DNA of 64,000 nucleotides from Knoellia sp. S7-12 (GTDB taxonomy: Bacteria; Actinomycetota; Actinomycetes; Actinomycetales; Dermatophilaceae): positions 4,092,001 through 4,156,000 of the forward strand of contig NZ_CP155449.1 in NCBI RefSeq assembly GCF_040518285.1, given 5' to 3'. Each line of letters starts with the position of its first letter. Within the stretch, counting starts at the first letter, position 1. A program made the position numbers and the translations under genes. Shown here one piece after another: positions 27,236 through 39,600 of this stretch. The notes beneath the pieces are model-generated. The model was given only the letters and a program-made list of their open reading frames with translations, did not search any database and had not been told where the DNA came from.

Positions 27236-30200
27236 TCACCACCGCGTTGACAGGACGAAGTTTCCTCCGGGACCAATGAACCTGATGTTGAGCGCGGTGC
27301 CGTGCTTGCGGACGAAGTAGTAGCCGTCCCACGTCCCGTTGCCGTTGCCGCCCACATTCAGTGGCGTTGTCGTGTTGAAGTTTCCTGGCTCTGAGCTGTG
27401 GTTGAAGATCACGTCGTAGGTGCCCGGCTTGAAGCCACTCACAGAGAACTTCACGCATGGCTGACCGCTCGGGCCCGAACATCCGCTCTTTGCGCGGGCG
27501 TCGGTGATCTGGGGATTGAAGGGCTCGTCCTCGGTCCTCGCCCCGACCCGGTTCGAGGGCTCACTCCAACCGGTCGGAGTCGCGTGCGAGCGCACCCGGA
27601 TGTTGTAGTTCGTGGACCACTCGCCATTGTGCGTGTGTGACTGACGGTTGTCGGAGGCGACGAACGGTCCGTCGTTGATGCTCACCTGCACCCTGTCGAT
27701 CGGGCGACCGTTCTCGCGCAGGTCCCAGCGCCAGGTCACGGCGCGCTTGTTGACCGAGACACTCACGTTGTTGGGTGTGAGCGAGTCACCGAACGGCGTC
27801 ACCTGGTTGCTCGTCACATAGGCCGACTCCCGGCCCCCGGTGTTGAGCGTGCGGACGGTCACCGCCTGCGGGTTGATACCGGCGTTGGGGATCGAGAAGC
27901 TCACCGTCGTGTTGGCCGAACAGCCACACGGGTGGGTGCCCGCCTTGTTGCCCGACGTCCATCGGATGGCGGCGAAGCCACCCGAGCGAGACTCTCCCAC
28001 AGCAACGCTCACGATGATCGTCTTGTCGGGTCGCGGGGTCTCCGCCCGCACCGATGGGGTGCTGGGGACGCCGACGGAGGTGTAGGTCCACGGGGTGCCC
28101 TTGGCCGACTCGAGGTCGGCACCGTTGGTCGCAGTCACGGTGTAGCCGTAGCGACGCCCGTCATAGGGGATGGTGTCGGCGAGCGTGCGGGTCTGTGCCC
28201 CGACCCTCCCGATCTGCGTCCAGCCGCCACCGTCGACATTGCGGAAGATCGTGTAGTGCTTGAGCGGCGGGCCGTTGGGGTTGGTCTGCTGGTTCCACGT
28301 CACGGTGACCGACTCCGAGTCGAATGCCGCTCCGGCACCTCGCGTCGCACCGTTGACGCCGGTGACTGCAGGTGGGGTGCCCGCCGACTGCATCTGGACG
28401 GCCGGCCCGAACGGACCGGCCCCGGCCTTGTTCCAGGCCTGGACGGCGACGGAGTAGGGCGTGTTGTTGTTGAGCCCGCCGGCGGTGGTGCTCGTGGCAG
28501 TCCCCGCCGCCTGGACGGTGCGGGGCGCAGAGCCCGAGCTCGTCGGGATGAGGCGCACGACGTATTTGGTGATCGCCGAGCCCTTGTTGGGTGCGGGCGA
28601 CCAGGCGATGTTGAGGGTGCCGTCACCGCGAGAGACCATCCGCACGCCGGACGTTGCCTCGGGCTTGGTGTCGGGTTGGACGACGTTGCTCGACCCACTC
28701 GGCGGGCTGTCACCGATCGCGTTGGTGGCAACCACCGTGAACGTGTAGTCCTTGCCGTTGGTCAGCCCAGTCACCGTGCACGGCGACGAGGTGCAACGCA
28801 GGGTCCCGGAGCTGCCACCGGTCCACTTCATGGTGTAGTGCGAGATGGTGACGCCACCGTCATAGCTCGGCGCGACCCATGAGACGCGTGCCTGGCCACC
28901 GGCGATGCGGTCGGCCACGGCACTCACCCCGGTCGGAGCAATCGGTTTGCCGCGCATCGTCACGGTGACCCGACCGGCCGCCTGGCGACCAGGTCCGTCG
29001 GAGACGAGCAGCGAGATCGTGGCATTGGGGCTGGGCTGCTTCGTCGCGCGCAGGGTCAGGGTGCAACCACTGCGCGAGACCTCGATGCCGGTGCCGCTCT
29101 CGAGCGCGGCGGCCGCGATGGAGCACGACGGCTTCTCGAGTGGCGAGTCGAGATAGCGACTCACGTCGATCGATTCCGACTCACCCTCGTTGAGGCCGTC
29201 GACCTTGATCGGCCGAAGCCGCGGTGGGCCCAATGCAGCGGCAGCAGCGGCCGCGTCCTTGCCGCCGGCAGCGGCGGCGGCGGCAGCTGCCGCCCGCTCG
29301 GCGTCACTGTCTCCAGGACGTCCGAGGACCCGCACGGGGAACTTGACGGACGGCATACCCGGCGAGGTGACGGTGACCGAACCGGTCCCGGACGGCGCAC
29401 GCTCACCGGCCTTCAGGCTGACGAGGCGCCCACCGGTCTCGGCCTGCTCGAGCTCCACATCCTTGGGCTCGGGGTCCCACTTGGCTTCGAACTTCACCTC
29501 GTCAAGATTCATGCCGACGGGAAGCCACGCCCGGCAGTAGGTCGGGATGTCGACCTCACGCGCGCGTCCACCAGCGGAGACCACCAGAGGAGTACCCGGG
29601 CAACGGAGCAACGGGACCTTGGGTCCGACCTGGATCGGAATCGAGACGTATGCCGTCCGCGCATCCTTTTCAGCGGCGCTCTGCTGATCGCTCACCTCGA
29701 GCATCAACGCGGCCGGGCCGATGTAGCCGCCACGCGAGGTGAGGGTGATCTCGTCCCGACCGTTTGCCCGGGCGGACACGGACTCGCCCGGCGATGCCGA
29801 GATCGTCGCGGCCGCGGTGATGCCGATGACCTTGCCGCGCGGTGACTTCACGTGATCGGCGAGGTTGACCGTCTTGGTCGAGTCCTTGTCCATCTCGATG
29901 AGCGTGCCCTCGACGACGAACGGGGCACCGTTGTCGCCGGCAGGCACATAGATCAACGCCAGGGCACGAGCCTGGTCGTCGTCCTCGATGACGTAGGGCA
30001 CGGTCTGGGGGTGGTCGAGCAGGGTGACCCGGACCTTGCCGTTCTCGATCTTGCCCTGCGGCGAGAGCACTTCGACGATCTTGAGAGTGGCTGGGTCGGA
30101 GTCGATGTCAGTGTCGTTGGCGAGCACGTCCACGACCGATGTCGGCTCACCTGGAGTGGCCTTGGCGACGTCGTCCTGGGCGATCGGCGGGTTGATGTGG

Positions 30201-33200
30201 CCCTTGACGCCGCGCACGAGGACGGTGGTGCGCGACGGGTCGAAGATGCCGTTGTCGATGCCATAGACGAACTGGTGAGTGGGCGCCTCCGGCTCGGGCG
30301 TCACCGTCGTGATCGTGTTCTCGTCCTCGTCGACCTTCCATTGCTTCTGGAGGTCGCCGGGGTTGAGCGCCTTGTAGTCCAGGCGCACGGCGTCACCGCG
30401 AGCGATGAGGTCGTTGCGCAGGACGTGCGCCGTGACGCGCTTGCCCGGGGCTGCGACGACCTCGTCCTCGACGGCGACCGGTGGCTGCGGGTCGCCCGGG
30501 CGCACCACGCCGACGCGCACGAACGCCTGGCTCGTCGCACTGAAGCGGTCCTGCACCTCGTAGCGGATCAGCTCGGTTCCGGCCGCGTTGGGATAGGCCT
30601 CGTAGCGGATCGTCGACGGCCCGATCGAGACCACTCGACCGAACTTGAGGTCGAGCGCGTCGGCGTCCTTGCCGACGATCCCGCGCATCGTCACGGTGTC
30701 GCCGTCGGGGTCCACACCCGTCGACGGGATGGTCAGCGTGACCGACTCGCCGGACGTGACGGACCCGGAGAAGCTTCGTGCGATCGGCGCCTGGTTGGGC
30801 GTGGCCTTGGTCGGCAGCGGGTTGACGGTGACCGTCAACCGACCGGTCTTGGCGCGCTCGGGCGAACCCTCGGCATACGCCGCGTATTCGATGACGACGT
30901 CCTTGGGCGCAGGGAGGCCCTTGAACTCCGGGACGTAGCGGATGAGGTTGCCCGACGCGAACGCCCTCTTCTCGCCGCCGCTGATGACCTTGACGCTGCT
31001 GGGGTCGAGAACCAGTGGGATGCCGTCGGCCATGGTGTCGTTGTCGAGGACACTGACCGACACGCTGTCGGCCTCGCGCACCGTCGCGCTGTCGTCCTCG
31101 ACGGTCGGGGCCGCCCCAGCGAGTGGTGGCCGCTGGACGACGTTGATGCGCCCCGTCGTGCGCTTGGTGCCGTCGCTGATCGTGTATTCGACCGTGCCCT
31201 GGCGACTGCCCTCACCACTGATCGGTGACGGCTCGAGGGCCTCGATCCGCACCCACCGACCCTGATAGATCGTCGGGCGCAGCCACGTGTTGTCGGTGTC
31301 GACAGCGGCGCTCTGCGTGACGATCACGTCCGCGCGAGGGCTGTAGTCATTGGCCAGGACATCAACGATGGTCGGCGACTGATCACGCAGCGTCGCACCG
31401 TCGGGCACGGCCACGGGCGGAGCCTCGGGATCGGCAGGTTCGACGACATCGATCCGGATGCGACCGGGCGCTACGGTCCCACCGGACTGCGCGGCATACG
31501 CCAATTCGGTTGTCCCGAGACCGTTTGGCGTGATGGTGACGACGCCGGTCGTCAGGTTGGTGTCGACGTCGAGCGGGCCCGACGGTGCGACCTCGCCCGC
31601 GAGGCGCATGCGCGCATCCGGATCGCCGGGGTCGGCGCCCGGGATGTCGTTGCCGAGCGGCTCGAGCTGGACCGGCTTGCCGAGGACTGCGCGCACGACG
31701 TCGGGCTGCGTCTTGGGCGGCACCGAATTCGGCTGCGCAAGGTCGAGGACGGTGAGGTTGACCTCGCCCTTGGAGCTCTGGCGCCCATCGTTGATCGCAT
31801 ACTCGACACTCGCCGAGCCCGGCTTGACGGGCGCGGTGATACCGATGCGGTTCTGGCCGTCGATGACCGTCTTCGGGTCGGTGCCGTCGACAGTCAGTGG
31901 GTCGCTCTCGCCGTCGCGCCAGTCCCCCAGGACCGAGGCGGCCACGCGGCCACCCGACACCACGGGATAGGTCGTCTTGGCGAGCTCGGCCTGACCATCG
32001 CGCAACTTCGGCGGAGTGTTGATCTCGTCGCCGACGACGGTGAGGACGATCTTGGCGCCGGCCTTCTCCTTGGCCTTGCCGTTGCTCACCTTGTAGGAGA
32101 ACGTGATCGTCGTCGCCGACGGGCTGGCGGGCACGTTGACGTCGACCGTCTGGCCGTCGCTCGACACGGTGGCCGACACGTCGGAGGCGCTTGGCGCGGT
32201 GAGGTCCTTGGGGTCGATCGCGAGGATGGATCCCTTGGCGTCGGTGTCGTTGTCGAGCGGGTGGATCTTGCTCGTCCGGCCGGGGCGCACCCGCAGGTTG
32301 TCGGGGATCGCCTTGGGCGGCTGACTCACCTGCTGGTCGTCGACGACGTTCTCGTCCTTCTTGTCGTTGTCGTCGTCCTTCTTGGTCGGCGGGATGAGCG
32401 CGTCCCAGTTGTCGATCTTCTGCTTCGTCGAGTCGAGGTCCCAGACGTCGCCGGTGTCGAGGTGGTTGAGGACGATGTTGCCGCGGTTGACCCGCAGTGC
32501 GACACCGTCACGAACGACACCCTTGCCACCGCCGGCGAGCGTTCCGGCCGCCACCGGAGAGGTACGTCCGCAGTTGGCTCCATAGAAGACGTTGCCGGTC
32601 TCGGCCCATGCGGCGTGGACGCAGCCACGCAGGACAACGGGCCGGGTGACGATGGGTGGATCGACCGAGCGGTTGGCCTGCTCCTGGACCTCGACACCGC
32701 CGACACCGTCACCGCCGTCCAGCTTGACGGGCCGGGCTGTGGCCACGTTGGCGATGACCACCGTGTCAGCGCTCGGGCCGGGCTGCTGAAGTGCGGCGTA
32801 TGCCGGACCGTCACCGAGCGCTGCACTGGCGCTGATCGGCTCGTCACGTCCCTCGACATGGAGCTCGTCCTTGGTGGGGTCATAGAGGACCCACGTGTCG
32901 CCGACAGCCGTGACGTCCAGGATCGGGGCCCGCACTGCCGTCGTCACGGTCACCGGCTTGGCCAGACCCTTGCCGACCGGGGCGATGGTCACGACGCGAC
33001 CGGTCGTGCCCGACGCCGCGATGACGTTGCCCGAGGTGTCGACGGCGATCGAGGCGTTGCCACCAATGGTCGCCAACGGCTTCGCGGTGGAGCTGATGCC
33101 CTGCAGGGACTCGATGCCGTCCTTGGTGTCGACCCGCTGGGCCCACACCTTGCCGGTCTTGGGGTCGACGGTGGCGATGGTGCCGGCACGCAGATCGACG

Positions 33201-33607
33201 GTCGACGGCTCAAAGTTGCCGGCGTCGCTGCGTGGCCTCACGGGGGCCGACGCACCGGACTCCTGCGACGTCGCCGTCCTGACATCGATCGGCAGGAGGG
33301 TGTTGCCCGTGGCCACGCCGACGACGGCGGCGCCGTCCTGGAGGATGTCGACCTTGGAGCCGTCGGCCAGTGCCGTCGAGACACCGGCGTCGAGCTGTTT
33401 GGCCTGGGTGTTGAGTCGGGCGAACTTCGCCAGGGCCGACGACGAGACCCAGACGCCACCGTCGCCGACATCGGCCTCGTGAACGGTCGAACCCTGGCTG
33501 GTCACGGCGGCATACGTCAGCGTGGACGCGACAATGACGACAGCGCCGATGGACGCCATCCCACGACGGCGTTGTGCCGTGCGACGGGCTCTGTGGCTCA
33601 GGCCCAT
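27236..33607 (-). CDS. Giant membrane-anchored Ig/cadherin-like and FN3 surface protein, copy 1
   Basis: ATG at 33607 (MGLSHRARRTAQRRRG) with GAGGGTG upstream gives 2123 aa; an ATG six codons earlier also has a ribosome site (AGGAAGG). A basic N-terminus precedes one helix (ASIGAVVIVASTLTYAAVTS), predicting N-in anchoring with everything else outside. Then come a beta-propeller-like region (about 60-400), a charged Asp/Lys linker, about ten Ig/cadherin-like repeats with recurring VLANDTD, VLDNDTM and PLGNDIP motifs (to about 1500), an Ala-run linker (about 1440) seen only in this copy, four or five fibronectin III modules (from about 1550; TGVSAVADRIAGGQARVSW) and a unique C-terminal domain with two Cys (about 2020 on). 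No LPXTG. Most diverged of three tandem paralogues and last in the operon. Probably a surface fibre or adhesin; the ligand is unknown. Confidence 0.85.
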   Translation of the reverse strand: MGLSHRARRTAQRRRGMASIGAVVIVASTLTYAAVTSQGSTVHEADVGDGGVWVSSSALAKFARLNTQAKQLDAGVSTALADGSKVDILQDGAAVVGVATGNTLLPIDVRTATSQESGASAPVRPRSDAGNFEPSTVDLRAGTIATVDPKTGKVWAQRVDTKDGIESLQGISSTAKPLATIGGNASIAVDTSGNVIAASGTTGRVVTIAPVGKGLAKPVTVTTAVRAPILDVTAVGDTWVLYDPTKDELHVEGRDEPISASAALGDGPAYAALQQPGPSADTVVIANVATARPVKLDGGDGVGGVEVQEQANRSVDPPIVTRPVVLRGCVHAAWAETGNVFYGANCGRTSPVAAGTLAGGGKGVVRDGVALRVNRGNIVLNHLDTGDVWDLDSTKQKIDNWDALIPPTKKDDDNDKKDENVVDDQQVSQPPKAIPDNLRVRPGRTSKIHPLDNDTDAKGSILAIDPKDLTAPSASDVSATVSSDGQTVDVNVPASPSATTITFSYKVSNGKAKEKAGAKIVLTVVGDEINTPPKLRDGQAELAKTTYPVVSGGRVAASVLGDWRDGESDPLTVDGTDPKTVIDGQNRIGITAPVKPGSASVEYAINDGRQSSKGEVNLTVLDLAQPNSVPPKTQPDVVRAVLGKPVQLEPLGNDIPGADPGDPDARMRLAGEVAPSGPLDVDTNLTTGVVTITPNGLGTTELAYAAQSGGTVAPGRIRIDVVEPADPEAPPVAVPDGATLRDQSPTIVDVLANDYSPRADVIVTQSAAVDTDNTWLRPTIYQGRWVRIEALEPSPISGEGSRQGTVEYTISDGTKRTTGRINVVQRPPLAGAAPTVEDDSATVREADSVSVSVLDNDTMADGIPLVLDPSSVKVISGGEKRAFASGNLIRYVPEFKGLPAPKDVVIEYAAYAEGSPERAKTGRLTVTVNPLPTKATPNQAPIARSFSGSVTSGESVTLTIPSTGVDPDGDTVTMRGIVGKDADALDLKFGRVVSIGPSTIRYEAYPNAAGTELIRYEVQDRFSATSQAFVRVGVVRPGDPQPPVAVEDEVVAAPGKRVTAHVLRNDLIARGDAVRLDYKALNPGDLQKQWKVDEDENTITTVTPEPEAPTHQFVYGIDNGIFDPSRTTVLVRGVKGHINPPIAQDDVAKATPGEPTSVVDVLANDTDIDSDPATLKIVEVLSPQGKIENGKVRVTLLDHPQTVPYVIEDDDQARALALIYVPAGDNGAPFVVEGTLIEMDKDSTKTVNLADHVKSPRGKVIGITAAATISASPGESVSARANGRDEITLTSRGGYIGPAALMLEVSDQQSAAEKDARTAYVSIPIQVGPKVPLLRCPGTPLVVSAGGRAREVDIPTYCRAWLPVGMNLDEVKFEAKWDPEPKDVELEQAETGGRLVSLKAGERAPSGTGSVTVTSPGMPSVKFPVRVLGRPGDSDAERAAAAAAAAAGGKDAAAAAAALGPPRLRPIKVDGLNEGESESIDVSRYLDSPLEKPSCSIAAAALESGTGIEVSRSGCTLTLRATKQPSPNATISLLVSDGPGRQAAGRVTVTMRGKPIAPTGVSAVADRIAGGQARVSWVAPSYDGGVTISHYTMKWTGGSSGTLRCTSSPCTVTGLTNGKDYTFTVVATNAIGDSPPSGSSNVVQPDTKPEATSGVRMVSRGDGTLNIAWSPAPNKGSAITKYVVRLIPTSSGSAPRTVQAAGTATSTTAGGLNNNTPYSVAVQAWNKAGAGPFGPAVQMQSAGTPPAVTGVNGATRGAGAAFDSESVTVTWNQQTNPNGPPLKHYTIFRNVDGGGWTQIGRVGAQTRTLADTIPYDGRRYGYTVTATNGADLESAKGTPWTYTSVGVPSTPSVRAETPRPDKTIIVSVAVGESRSGGFAAIRWTSGNKAGTHPCGCSANTTVSFSIPNAGINPQAVTVRTLNTGGRESAYVTSNQVTPFGDSLTPNNVSVSVNKRAVTWRWDLRENGRPIDRVQVSINDGPFVASDNRQSHTHNGEWSTNYNIRVRSHATPTGWSEPSNRVGARTEDEPFNPQITDARAKSGCSGPSGQPCVKFSVSGFKPGTYDVIFNHSSEPGNFNTTTPLNVGGNGNGTWDGYYFVRKHGTALNIRFIGPGGNFVLSTRW

Positions 33608-33655
33608 GACTTCACCCTCACGCATGGGACGGCCTTCCTGTCAGATCTGGACGCA

Positions 33656-36600
33656 TCAGTACGGAGCCCGCCAAGCCCCAGAGGCGGTGGCCGGTTGGGG
33701 ACCGGGGCCGCCCCACATGCTCACCTCAACCCGCACGATGTCCTTGGAGAAGATGCACCAGAGGGAAGGCCTTCCGTCGTTGCCGCTCCCATCGACAATG
33801 AAGGACTTGTTTGCCGTGCTCAACCTTTGACCGGAGGCAGTGATGCCGTCGCAAGTGTAGTTCCAGGAGGAGTTGGGGGGGAAGTTTGTCACGTCGAAGT
33901 CGACCTTGGGGCAACCCTTGGTGGGGTCCGCACACGGACCCGTCCCCTGGCCCGTCGTGTCGTAGCCAAGGTCGGGGGTTGGCCGGACATTGCTGATCAC
34001 TGGCTGCGGCGGGTCATCGGTGCGACGGGTCATCGTGAGTGCCGACGAGTCCCCACCGGCGGAGACTGCCACGATCTGGATCGTCACGTTCTGTGAGTAG
34101 TTGGCCGCGGTGACCGAGGTGGACGTGATCGGCTGGCCGTCGTAGGTCTTGTCGCCGCTGATCTTCACTGCGGTGATCGGTCTCCCGTTGGTCGGGAGGT
34201 CCCAGGTGAACGTCACCGTCTTGCCCGACGCGGAACTACTGCTGGCCACCGGGGTTGGCGTCTTGCCGTAGGGCTGGACGGAGTTGCTGCGCGCAGGGTT
34301 CGACGAACGGGTGCCGTTGCTGGTCGTCACCGTGAAGGTTTGGTCGACCGTGCGGAGCTGCCCGGTCGCGATGGTCACCTGGCCACCCGCGGGACAGGAC
34401 CCGCATGAGTAGGTGCCCGAGCCGCCGGCCGAGGACGACCAGCGCACGCTCGTGAATCTGCCGGCGCGGGGCTGCCCGAGGCTGACGGTGAGCTGAACCT
34501 GCTCGTCATTGGTCGGGGTGGCGGCGCTGACCGAAGGATTGGAGGGCTGGCCGATCGAAGTGAAGGACTGGACGGCGCTGTTGGGTGAGGTGAGGTCTGC
34601 GCCGTTGGTCGCGGTGACGACGTAGTCGTACTTGCGGCCGTCGTACTGGACTTGGTCGGTGGAGCGGGTCGTCGTGGGGCCCACGGTCTTGAGGTCAGCC
34701 CAGGCGCCGCCGTTGACGCGGCGCTTGACGGTGTAGTTCTTGAGCGGTGGGCCGTTGGGGCTGGTCGTGTTCCAGGACAGCGTGATCGCGGCGAGGCTCT
34801 TGTTGGCTCCGGGACCGTCCGGGGTCGCCTTGAAACCAGCGGGGGGCGGGGGCGTCCCTGCCGACTGCATGGTGGTGGCGGTCCCGAACGGACCTGGTCC
34901 GGCCTCGTTGTAGGCCTGGGCCGCGACGGCGTACTGGCTCATGTTGTTGAGGCCGGTCACCGTCGTCGACGTCGCGGGGGCGGCCACCTCGACGGTGCGG
35001 GGCGTGCCACCGCTCGTGGGGACGAGACGCAGGACGTACTTGGACACGGGCGAGCCCTTGTTCTCGGGCGGGGTCCAGTTGATCGTGAGTGAGCCGTCGC
35101 CGCGGCTGGCCATCGTCACGCCGTTCACCGGGCCGGGCTTGGTGTCGGGCCGGGCAGCGTTGCTCTGCGCACTGGGATCACCTTCGCCGACAACATTGGT
35201 CGCGGTGATCGTGAAGAAGTAGTCCTTGCCGTTCGTGAGCCCGTCGATCGTGCACGGTGAGGCCGAGCACTCAAGGCTCCCGGTCGAGCCACCGGTCCAC
35301 TTGGCGGTGTAGGTGCGGATCGGGGCGCCGCCGTCATAGGCCGGTGCCGACCAGCTCACGCGCGCTCGCCCGCCAGCATCCCGATCGGCCTGTGCCGCAA
35401 CGCTGGTCGGCGGGTCAGGTCGGCCAAGCATCGTCACACTGACGGCACCGTTGGCCGTGCGACCGGGTGCGTCGGACACGCTGATCGCCACCCGACCGAT
35501 GGGGCTCGGCTTCGGTCCCGCCGAGACCGTGATCGAGCAACCATCACGCGTGACCGTGAGGCCCTGGCCGCTCGTGACCGACGCCGCGTCAACCGAGCAC
35601 TTCGCGTCCTGGAGGGGGGAGTCGAGATAGGAGCGGATGTCGACCTCCTGGCTCTTGCCCTCTTCAAGCCCATTGACGGTGATGGGTCGCAGCCGCGGAG
35701 GGGGCATGTTGGCGAGCGGATCCGTCACGCCGACCTGCTCAGCGGGCTGGCCGACCACTGTCACGTTGACGACACCAGTCACGTCAGAGCCTCGCACGCC
35801 GACGCGCACCACGCCCTTGCCCGAACGTGCCCCCGATCCGGCACTGAGAGTGACGACCCGTTCGCGGGTGCCGCTGCGCTTGAGTTCGACGTCGGCAGCC
35901 TCTTTCTCCCAGTCGGAGGTGAAGGTGACGTCGTCCATCGTCATGCCCACCGGCAGCCAGGTCCGGCAGAGCGTGGGAATGTCCAGCGCGCGCGGAAGTC
36001 CGCCGGCGAGCACCGTCACCGCGGTCGTCGGGCAGCGCAGAAGCGGAACCTTCGGTCCGATCTGCACCGGAACCGAGACGTATGCCGTGTGGACGTCCTT
36101 CTGGTCGTCGCTCATCTGGTCGGTGACCTCGAACATCACCGACGCCGGCCCGACATAACCGCCCGAAGAGGTGAGGTTCAACGTGCCGTCGGCGTCGGCG
36201 GTCAGGGTGATGTTCTTGGCCGGGGCCGCAGAGATGGTGCTGGCCGAGGTGATGCCCAGGGTCCGGCTCTGCGGCGACTTCACGTAGTCGCCGAGCTTGA
36301 CCGTCTTGGTGGAGTCCTTGTCCATCTCAATGAGGGCGCCCTCGACGACGAACGGTGTTCCGCCCGTTCCACGTGGAACGTGGATGACGGCCATCGCCCG
36401 GGCGCCGTCCTCGTCCTCGATGACGTAGGGCGCGGTGTAGGGATGGTCGAGGACCGTGACTTCGACCTTGGAGCCAACGATCCTGGCGTTCGGGGAGAGC
36501 ACTTCTGCGACCTTGAGCGTGGCCGGATCCGAGTCGATGTCGGTGTCGTTCGCCAGCACGTCGACTGTGGTCGCGGCCACGCCCGGCTTGGGCTTGGCGA

Positions 36601-39600
36601 CGTCGTCGATCGCGGTCGGTGGGTTGACCCAGTCCTTCTGGCCGCGCACGAGAAGGCTGGCCCGGGACGGGTCGAAGAGACCGTTGGTGATGCCATAGAC
36701 GAAGTCGTGGACCGGTGCACCCTCGGCGGGGACCTTGGTCGAAACCGTCTGATCGTCGGCGTCGACCTTCCACTGCGACTTCTCGGAGTCGGGGTTGAGC
36801 TCTTCGTGCTCGAGCTCGACGGAATCCCCACGGGCGATGAGGTCGTTGGCCGTCACGGGCACGGTCACGGTCTTGCCCGGAGCAGCCGTCACCGAGTCGT
36901 CGATCGCCACCGGTGGTTGGGCATCGCCTGGCGCGACGACCCCGATGCGAACGAAGGCCCGGCTCACGCCGCCGAAGCGGTCGACCACCTCATAGTTGAT
37001 GACCTCAGTGCCCGAGGCCGTCGGGAAGGACTCGTAGCGAATCGTCGACGGGCCAGTCGACACGACCCGCCCCAGGGTGAGGTTCACCGGTCCACCGTTC
37101 GTCCCCACGACACCGGTCACCCCGACCGTGTCGCCGTCTGGGTCCACACCCGAAGTCGGGACCGTGATTGTCAGCGGGTCCCCGGCTGTCACCGACGATG
37201 AGAAGCTGCGCGCAACAGGAACCTGGTTGGGGTTGGCCGTGGTCGGCAGGGGCCGGACACGCACGGCGATCCGGCCGGTCTGGGCGCGCTCCGGCATACC
37301 TTCGGGGTAGGCGGCGTACTCGACGGTGACCGGCTGCTCAGCCGTGAGCTTGTCCTGCCAGGGCACGAACCGCACGACGTTGCCGGACGCGAAGGCCGAC
37401 TGCTGGACGTCCTTGCCAAGGACCTTGACGCTGGTGGGGTCGATCTTCAGCGGGATGCCGTCGGCCATCGTGTCGTTGTCGAGGACGGGAACGGCCACGG
37501 TGTCGCCCTCGCGCACGACCGCCGTGTCGTCCTCGACCACCGGATTGAGATCCAGCGAGGGCTTCTGCGTCACGGTGACCTCACCAGTCGCCTTCTTGGC
37601 CCCGTCGCTCACGGTGTAGCGAATCGTCCCGCGACGCGTGGCATCGGCGGCGCCACCAGCAGGCTCGAGAGCCACGATCCGGATCCAGCGTCCCTGATAG
37701 ATCGACGCCTGCAGCCACGAGTCATCGCTCGTGGCTGGGGTCGCACCCTGGGTGACGAGGACGTCGGCCCGAGGGCTGTAGTCATTGGCCAGCGGGTCCA
37801 CCAACGTCGGCGACTGGTCGCGCAATGTCCCCGTGTCACTGACCGCCACCGGTGGTGCGTCCGGGTCGGCAGCGTCGATGACGTCCACCCTGATCCGACC
37901 CGGTGCGACGCCACCACCGACCTGCGCGGCATACGAGAGCTCGAAGGTTCCCGCGGCGGAGGGCGTGACGGTCACGACGTTGGTGTCGAGGTTCGTGTCA
38001 ACGGTCAGGGCACCGGTCGCCCGGACCTCACCGGCGAGGTGCATCTCGTCGTCCGGGTCACTCGGGTCCGCGCCGGCGATGTCGTTGCCCAGCGGCTCGA
38101 TCTGCAGCGATTTGCCCACGACACCACGGATGACGTCGGGCTGCGTGACCGGCGGTCGGGCACGCGTCTCGGTCAGCGCGATGACCTCCACCGGCACTTC
38201 GCCCTTGGTCCGCCCACCCCGTCCGTCATCGACGGCGTAGTCGATCTGGGCCTTGCCTGGAGTCGGCGGCGCGAGGTAGGCCAACCGCCCCTGACCGTCG
38301 ATGCTCAGCGACTCGCCTTCGACGTTGGCAATGACGGCATCCGATTCAGGATCACGCCAGTCAGCAATCACTGGGACGGCCAGGCGGTTCCCGGCAAGAA
38401 CGGGGTATGCCGTCTTGGCCAGCTTCGCCTGCCCCTCCCGAAGGAACGGGGCGTTGTTGGTGGTCTCTGCCGCGATGTTGACCTTGACGGTTGCGCGCGC
38501 CTTGGCCTTCACCTTGCCGTTGCCCACGAGATAGGTGAACTGGAACGGCGCGGCCGTGCCCGAAGGAACGACGACGTCGATGCTCTGACCGTCGGCGGAG
38601 ACGGAGGGGCGGATGTCGGGATTCGAGGTGGCGCTCACGTCCCGCGGGTCGATCGCCAGGACCGAACCCGCGGCGTCGGTGTCGTTGTCCAGGACGTGCA
38701 GCTTGCTCGTGCGTCCTGGCCGGACGGTGAGGTTGTCCGGCTTGGCCGTCGGCGGCTGCTGGGCCACGGCATCGTCGACGAGGTTCTTGTCCTTCTTCTT
38801 GTTGTCCTCGTCGCGCTGTGGTGGTGGGATCAGCGCGTCCCAGTTGTCGATCTTCTGTTTGTCGCGTTGGACGTCCCAGGCGGAACCGTTGTCGAGGTCG
38901 TTGAGGACGATGACGCCACGGTTGACCCGGAAGGCGACACCATCTCGCAAGGGGGTCTCGCTGACGTTGTCGATGGTGCCCGTCGGGACCGGTTGCTCAC
39001 GACCACAGTTGACGCCATAGAAGACCTTGCCGGCCTCAGACCACGCACCGTGGACGCAGCCACGCAGCACGACCGGGCGAGCGGGGAGCGGCACGCCGCC
39101 GCTGCGGTTCATCTGCTCGGCGACCTCGATGCCACCCTGTCCGACGCCACTCCCGAGACCCACCATGTGCAATCCGCTGCCACCGGACAGGGCCACAGAG
39201 TCGGCCGTCGGCCCAGGAAGCTGCACCGCGGCATACGCCTTCTGGCCTTCGGCCGGAGCGAATCCGGCCGGGATGCCATCCGCGTGACCGCTGCTGTGGA
39301 CGGCGTCCCGCTCCGGGTCATAGACCGCCCAGACCGACCCCAGTGCCGTCACCTGCAGGAGGCTGCCCTTGGCGCCACTGGGCTCAGTGACCGGCTTGGT
39401 GAAAGCCCGACCACTCGGGCGGATCGTGGTGACCGTGCCCCTGGCGCCGGACGCGACATGCACCGAGCCGTCCTCACCGACAGCCAGGACGGCATCGGCA
39501 CCGGCGGTGGCCAACGGCTTCGCGCCGGTGCCCAGACCCGAGAGGTTCTCGATGCCCTTGCGAGCATTCACCCGCTGGGCCCAGACCTTGCCGGTCTTGG

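Noticed and set aside
36366..36379. GTTCCACGTGGAAC, a parS-like palindrome, repeated at 42844-42857
   Set aside because: It differs from the parS core at two symmetric positions, encodes the VPRGT part of the surface proteins in both copies and is absent from copy 1; codon use is the simpler explanation, though weak ParB binding is possible.
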